Source: Tretioscincus oriximinensis (taxonomy: Eukaryota; Chordata; Lepidosauria; Squamata; Gymnophthalmidae). From it: 64,000 nt of DNA. The stretch lies in assembly GCA_022410635.1 (NCBI GenBank), contig JAJVDF010001204.1, positions 65,077-129,076 of the forward strand, read 5' to 3'. The notes beneath the pieces are model-generated. The model was not told the origin of the DNA. It saw only the letters and a program-made list of their open reading frames with translations, and did no database searches. The stretch's first letter is position 1. Each line of letters starts with the position of its first letter. Below are positions 1 to 64,000 of this stretch, piece after piece. Made by a program: the position numbers and the translations under genes.

Positions 1-156
1 TTCTTCTTCTTCTTCTTCTTCTTCTTCTTCTTCTTCTTCTTCTTCTTCTTCTTCTTCTTCTTCTTCTTCTTCTTCTTCTTCTTCTTCTTCTTCTTTTCTT
101 TTCTCTTTTTTCTTTTTTCTTTTTCCTCCCTCCCTCTTTCTCGCTCTCTCTCTTCT
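1..156. repeat. (TTC)n microsatellite and pyrimidine-rich tract
   Basis: Pure TTC repeats from 1 to about 94, then mixed T/C sequence to about 156. Probably the tail of a SINE-B copy cut by the window edge, since other SINE-B copies here end in (TTC)n. Confidence 0.9.
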
Positions 157-335
157 TTGTGTCATTAATCTCTGGAGGCTGCCAAAGTTCTGAGCCCTGT
201 TACTGGTTGTTATACCTCAGAATGCTGGGATCCGTGGTACATGTTTAATTATATGTTCAGTTATGTAGAATGTATGAAAACATTAAAAAATGTCCAATTT
301 TTACATTTTGGTGCACTCATTGACATTTCTTTCAG

Positions 336-388
336 TTGTGCTCTATTGTGAAAAGAGAAAACCGTCTGTTGTGCAAACTGAGGACACC
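336..388 (+). other. ELP1: ELP1 5' UTR part of exon 2
   Basis: A pyrimidine-rich acceptor (tttctttcag) ends at 335 and the first codon is at 389, leaving 53 bases of leader. The start context is acaccATGa, with A at -3, a good initiation context. No in-frame upstream ATG is seen within this leader. The exact 5' edge is inferred from the acceptor only. Exon 1 and the promoter are not in the window. Confidence 0.65.
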
Positions 389-60885
<60,497 letters not shown>

Positions 60886-61271
60886 GTTAGATTCTCTAAT
60901 AGGAGAACAATCTCCGCATTGGTCAAGATAAAAGGGGACCTTCTTAGAAGCTCAGTGGCTAATAATTTATCAGTGGTATTTGTTGTGAACGAGATTCTAG
61001 CTTTTTCTAACAGGGACCAGAATCCGAGTCTGCTATCAATACTAGATGAGGCTAAATTGTAAAGACAGATGCCTTAAAACAACATAGCACGGGAGGGACG
61101 CTTTCAAAATGGTATGAATACACAGCCGATTTTACGCAGTATGAATTGTTGAAAGAAACGCAGATAAGATTAGGTCTTGTCACGTCAAAAACCTGGCTGA
61201 AAAAAATAGAATGAGATAGTGACTTCTGGCATTAATACAGTTAGAAATAAATATAAAATTAAACTGGGAAG
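60886..61271. other. Unassigned start of intron 34
   Basis: No ELP1 exon found. A vaguely LINE-like AT-rich stretch (gaattgttgaaagaaacgcag) but no firm family. Confidence 0.4.
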
Positions 61272-61580
61272 CAGGCACGGATAGCTCAGTCGCTTTGGGA
61301 TTCGTCTCTCCTCTGGGAGATGGGGTTTCGAAGCCCTGTGTGGGACGTGGGGAGGGCTAGAAGCACCTTCCACCAGCCTGTAGCTCTAGCCAACCCAGCT
61401 ATTCGAAAGCAGGAACTGCAAGAAATGGCAACTGACTGCAAGTAGATGCATGGGAACCACCACAGCCTGGTGGGGAAGATAGAATGTGAGCCTTCGGGCA
61501 AAATATATCCTTGTAAGCCGCTTTGAGTCCCTTTGAAAGGTGAGAAAAAGCGGGGTATAAGAACCCAGTTCTTCTTCTTC
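61272..61580 (+). mobile_element. SINE-B, full length
   Basis: aggcacggatagctcagtcgc to aacccagttcttcttcttc. Confidence 0.92.
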
Positions 61581-61944
61581 TTTGCTGCCTCCCTCTGAGC
61601 NAACCCCTGAGGTGGTTTTCAGTAGCGCCTCTTATGCGCAGGGGCCAGAGGAGAGTGTGGCAGTGGCAACAGAGATCATCGTCAATTCATATCTATCTGG
61701 CAAAGCGAGGGCGATGTAGTACCAAAGCCTCCCTGCTGCCAGCATCCTTTACATGTGCCTGATCATCCCGGGCTTGGGGCCAAAGAAACGGATGCCAAGG
61801 GGCCCCCAGGAGCCTCCAGCATGTGGCCTGAGGACTGTGTGGCCCCACAGGAGGCTGCGATCCATAGGGGACAACTTGAACCTTGGATGAGTCTAGAGAC
61901 GCATTGGGTTCCTTTCCTTCCTTTGTCCCCCCGGTGCATTTCCC

Positions 61945-62046
61945 AGCCTAGGCTTATACTTGAGTCAATATGTTTTCCACGTTTTTTTGTGGTAAAATTA
62001 GGTGCCTTGGCTTATACTCGGGTAGACTTATACTTGAGTATATACG
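61945..62046. mobile_element. MITE right end (tatacttgagtatatacgg)
   Basis: cttatacttgagtcaatatg and ttatacttgagtatatacgg repeat each other. The left end is not clear; 61581-61944 is GC-rich and unassigned. Confidence 0.5.
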
Positions 62047-62260
62047 GTTGGACTCTTATCTGGTAGTCTCCTGGTCCGATTCCCCATTCCTCCACGAAAG
62101 CCAGTGGGGTGACCTTGGACCAGTCACAGTTCTTTGAACTCTCTCAGCCCCACCTGCTCCACAGGGAGTCTGTTGTGGAGAAAGCAACAAAAGCTATGTG
62201 CGTCTGCCCTGAGACCTTTGGGTATAGGGCGGGATATAAATACAAATAAATAAATAAATG
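62047..62260 (+). mobile_element. SINE-A, head truncated, internal deletion
   Basis: gttggactcttatctggtag to the AAATA tail, with about 20 bases missing before the tail. Confidence 0.88.
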
Positions 62261-62324
62261 AGTACAAATTACAAACTTTGCACAAAGCTAATACAAGGAA
62301 TAGACAGATCAGATTCTGGTCACC

Positions 62325-62500
62325 AGAGCTCCCAAGTGCTGGTGCAACGAATTTTTAAAAAAATGTTTTTCAATTTTTTTTTCAATATTTTTTTCCTGTG
62401 CAAAAAAATGGGGAAATTCCCCCCCCCCCCGGAGAGCGGGCTAGACACCTCAAAACTGGGTTTACCCCCCCCCCAAAAGGGGTCATCTGGTCATCCTACA
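62325..62500. mobile_element. Foldback MITE, family 'taggctgaccagatg', copy 3
   Basis: T-rich and C-rich arms and right end gtcatctggtcatccta. Left terminus degraded. Confidence 0.6.
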
Positions 62501-62634
62501 GGGAAGGATGAGTTGTATGACAGAACTGGAAAAATTCCAAGGACAGCAAATTAAGCCTTGTTAATGGCACCCTGGGGCAGGTAGAAATGGGAGGGTAGGA
62601 GAAACCCTGTTGCCATGTACATATCCACACTATG

Positions 62635-63578
62635 TCCAGCAAAGGAGCTAGCAGCACTTTGAGACTAACTTGAGAAAAGTGGTTGGCATAAGCTTTCGTN
62701 GACAGGTCTACTTCTTCAGATGCTGAGGGACTNATGCCAGGGTCAGGTATTTATAGGGAAATGTGTATGGGAGAAGACAAAGCATATGCAACTGTAGGGA
62801 GGGGTTGAATTGCAGGTAAATAGCAGGAACTAATCTCCTTAAAAAACAGGTAAATAGCAGGAACTAATCTTCTTGTGTGAAAAAGTGCCTGGGGCAACAA
62901 GGGGCAATGTCTGGTAGAGAATCAATCCAGTACTTAACAGGTTTCATAAGAATGTATAGTTGGCCAGGAAACCATTATCTCTGTTAAGTCCTTTGCTGAT
63001 GGCCTGGAACTTGTGAATGTCTTCAAGTTCTGCTGCTTCTCTTTCAAACCTTCCTTTGTAGTTTCTTTGTTCAAGAACTGCAGTCCAGGACNTTCTCTCT
63101 CAGACCTCAGGACTGCAGTCCTTGAGCAAAGAAACTACAAAGGANGGTTTGAAAGAGAAGCAGCAGAACTTGAANACATTCACAAGTTCCAGGCCATCAG
63201 CAAAGGACTTAACAGAGACAATGGTTTCCTGGCCAACTATACATTNTTATGANACCTGTTAAGTANTTGATTGNTTCTCTACCAGACATTGCCCCTTGTT
63301 GCCCCAGGNNCTTTTTCACACAAGGAGATTAGTTCCTGCTATTTACCTGTTTTTCTAACNNGCNATTCAACCCCTCCCTACAGTTGCATATGCTTTGTCT
63401 TCTCCCATACACATTTCCCTATAAATACCTGACCCTGACATGAGTCCCTCAGCATCTGAAGAAGGAGACCTGTCTANGAAAGCTTNTGCCAACCCCTTTT
63501 NTCNANTTAGTCTCAAAGTGCTGCTAGCTCCTTTGCTGGACTTTCTGCTAGACTAACACGGCTATTTCTCTGAAATTG
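62635..63578. mobile_element. Palindromic Penelope-like retroelement, 944 bases, 14-base target duplication
   Basis: Two opposed arms of roughly 450 bases, about 62635-63090 and 63110-63578, around a short centre near 63100. Perfect duplication atatccacactatg at 62621-62634 and 63579-63592. Hammerhead-like CTGAAGA at 63456 with GAAA at 63478, mirrored in the left arm. The right arm has many N. Small open stretches (ISKGLNRDNGFLANYT) occur but no full protein. Confidence 0.85.
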
Positions 63579-63739
63579 ATATCCACACTATGTTGGTTTT
63601 AGTTCATGTAAGAATTTCTTCAGTCCAGCCTTACGTCTAGCCTCAGGCTGATCTACCTCCACTGTTGTTTGAGTACTGCCCTTTGGATTTGAGTTGGTAT
63701 ACATTAGTGGGTTCTGATTGTAATTTGTTTTTAAATATT

Positions 63740-63872
63740 TCCTGGACTGTTACTGGTTTTATACAGTTATCTTGCATTTTATTGTTTTGTATTACATTGT
63801 GAGCTGCCCAGAGCCCTTTGTGGGGTGGGATGGGCGGGGGTATAAATCAAATAGTAAAAGTAAATTGAAAAA
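63740..63872 (+). mobile_element. LINE (CR1/L2-like) 3' tail
   Basis: attgtgagctgcccagagcc, then ggggtataaatcaaatag, the usual hairpin-type end followed by A-rich sequence. Confidence 0.6.
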
Positions 63873-64000
63873 TGCAATAAAGATATGAAAAAAAAAAACC
63901 CCAAATTGACAAACAATATGGATGATTCCTGAATATTATGTTATTTCTCACATGTTTTGCCTCTTAATGAGGGGATGGGGGGGAATAATGTATAAATGTA

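Noticed and set aside
1..335. ELP1 exon 1 or promoter
   Set aside because: The stretch is a TTC tract plus sequence without CpG-rich or promoter-like character; the acceptor at 335 implies that exon 1 lies further upstream.
60886..64000. ELP1 exons 35-37
   Set aside because: Read in all frames for the expected C-terminal helices; only repeats and unassigned sequence were found, so the exons are taken to lie beyond the window.

Overview
This is a vertebrate nuclear window holding most of one protein-coding gene, ELP1 (IKBKAP), the scaffold subunit of the Elongator tRNA-modification complex. The gene lies on the + strand. I could place 33 consecutive coding exons by homology, by GT/GC-AG splice sites, and by phases that close at every junction. 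They start at the ATG at 389 and end at 60885. In human numbering these are exons 2 to 34. They give 3691 coding bases (1230 codons plus one base) of the roughly 1330 codons usual for the family. Exon 1 (non-coding) lies before the window and exons 35-37 lie after it. No second host gene, tRNA, rRNA or CRISPR array was found.

The repeats point to a sauropsid, most likely a lepidosaur (squamate or tuatara); the species is not determinable by eye. The repeats are CR1-type LINE 3' ends of two subfamilies, L2-like LINE 3' ends, fragments of an L1-like LINE, two abundant tRNA-derived SINE families (called SINE-A and SINE-B here), hAT- and mariner-type non-autonomous DNA transposons, LTR-like sequences, and palindromic retroelements that look Penelope-like. 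SINE-A ends in the same tail as the L2-like LINE. SINE-B tails run into (TTC)n microsatellites.

Layout by region. 1-16 kb: exons 2-10, with a three-deep nest (CR1 > TA-target MITE > SINE-A) at 5.6-6.4 kb. 16-31 kb: exons 11-15, with a palindromic element ending 29 bases before exon 11 and assembly gaps in microsatellites and a MITE. 31-45 kb: exons 16-24, including the 74-base exon 20 (the exon mis-spliced in human familial dysautonomia) and two closely similar hAT elements in opposite orientation around exons 21-24. 45-61 kb: exons 25-34, which encode the C-terminal superhelix and the basic tail. 61-64 kb: intron 34, with a 944-base palindromic element flanked by a perfect 14-base target duplication.

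The most interesting signals are (i) four palindromic elements with perfect 12-14 base target duplications and hammerhead-ribozyme-like cores, one of which now sits at a splice acceptor; (ii) a probable GC-AG intron 21 and a choice of two in-frame acceptors for exon 21; (iii) an exon 20 donor that looks stronger than the human one; (iv) inverted hAT copies that could pair across exons 21-24.
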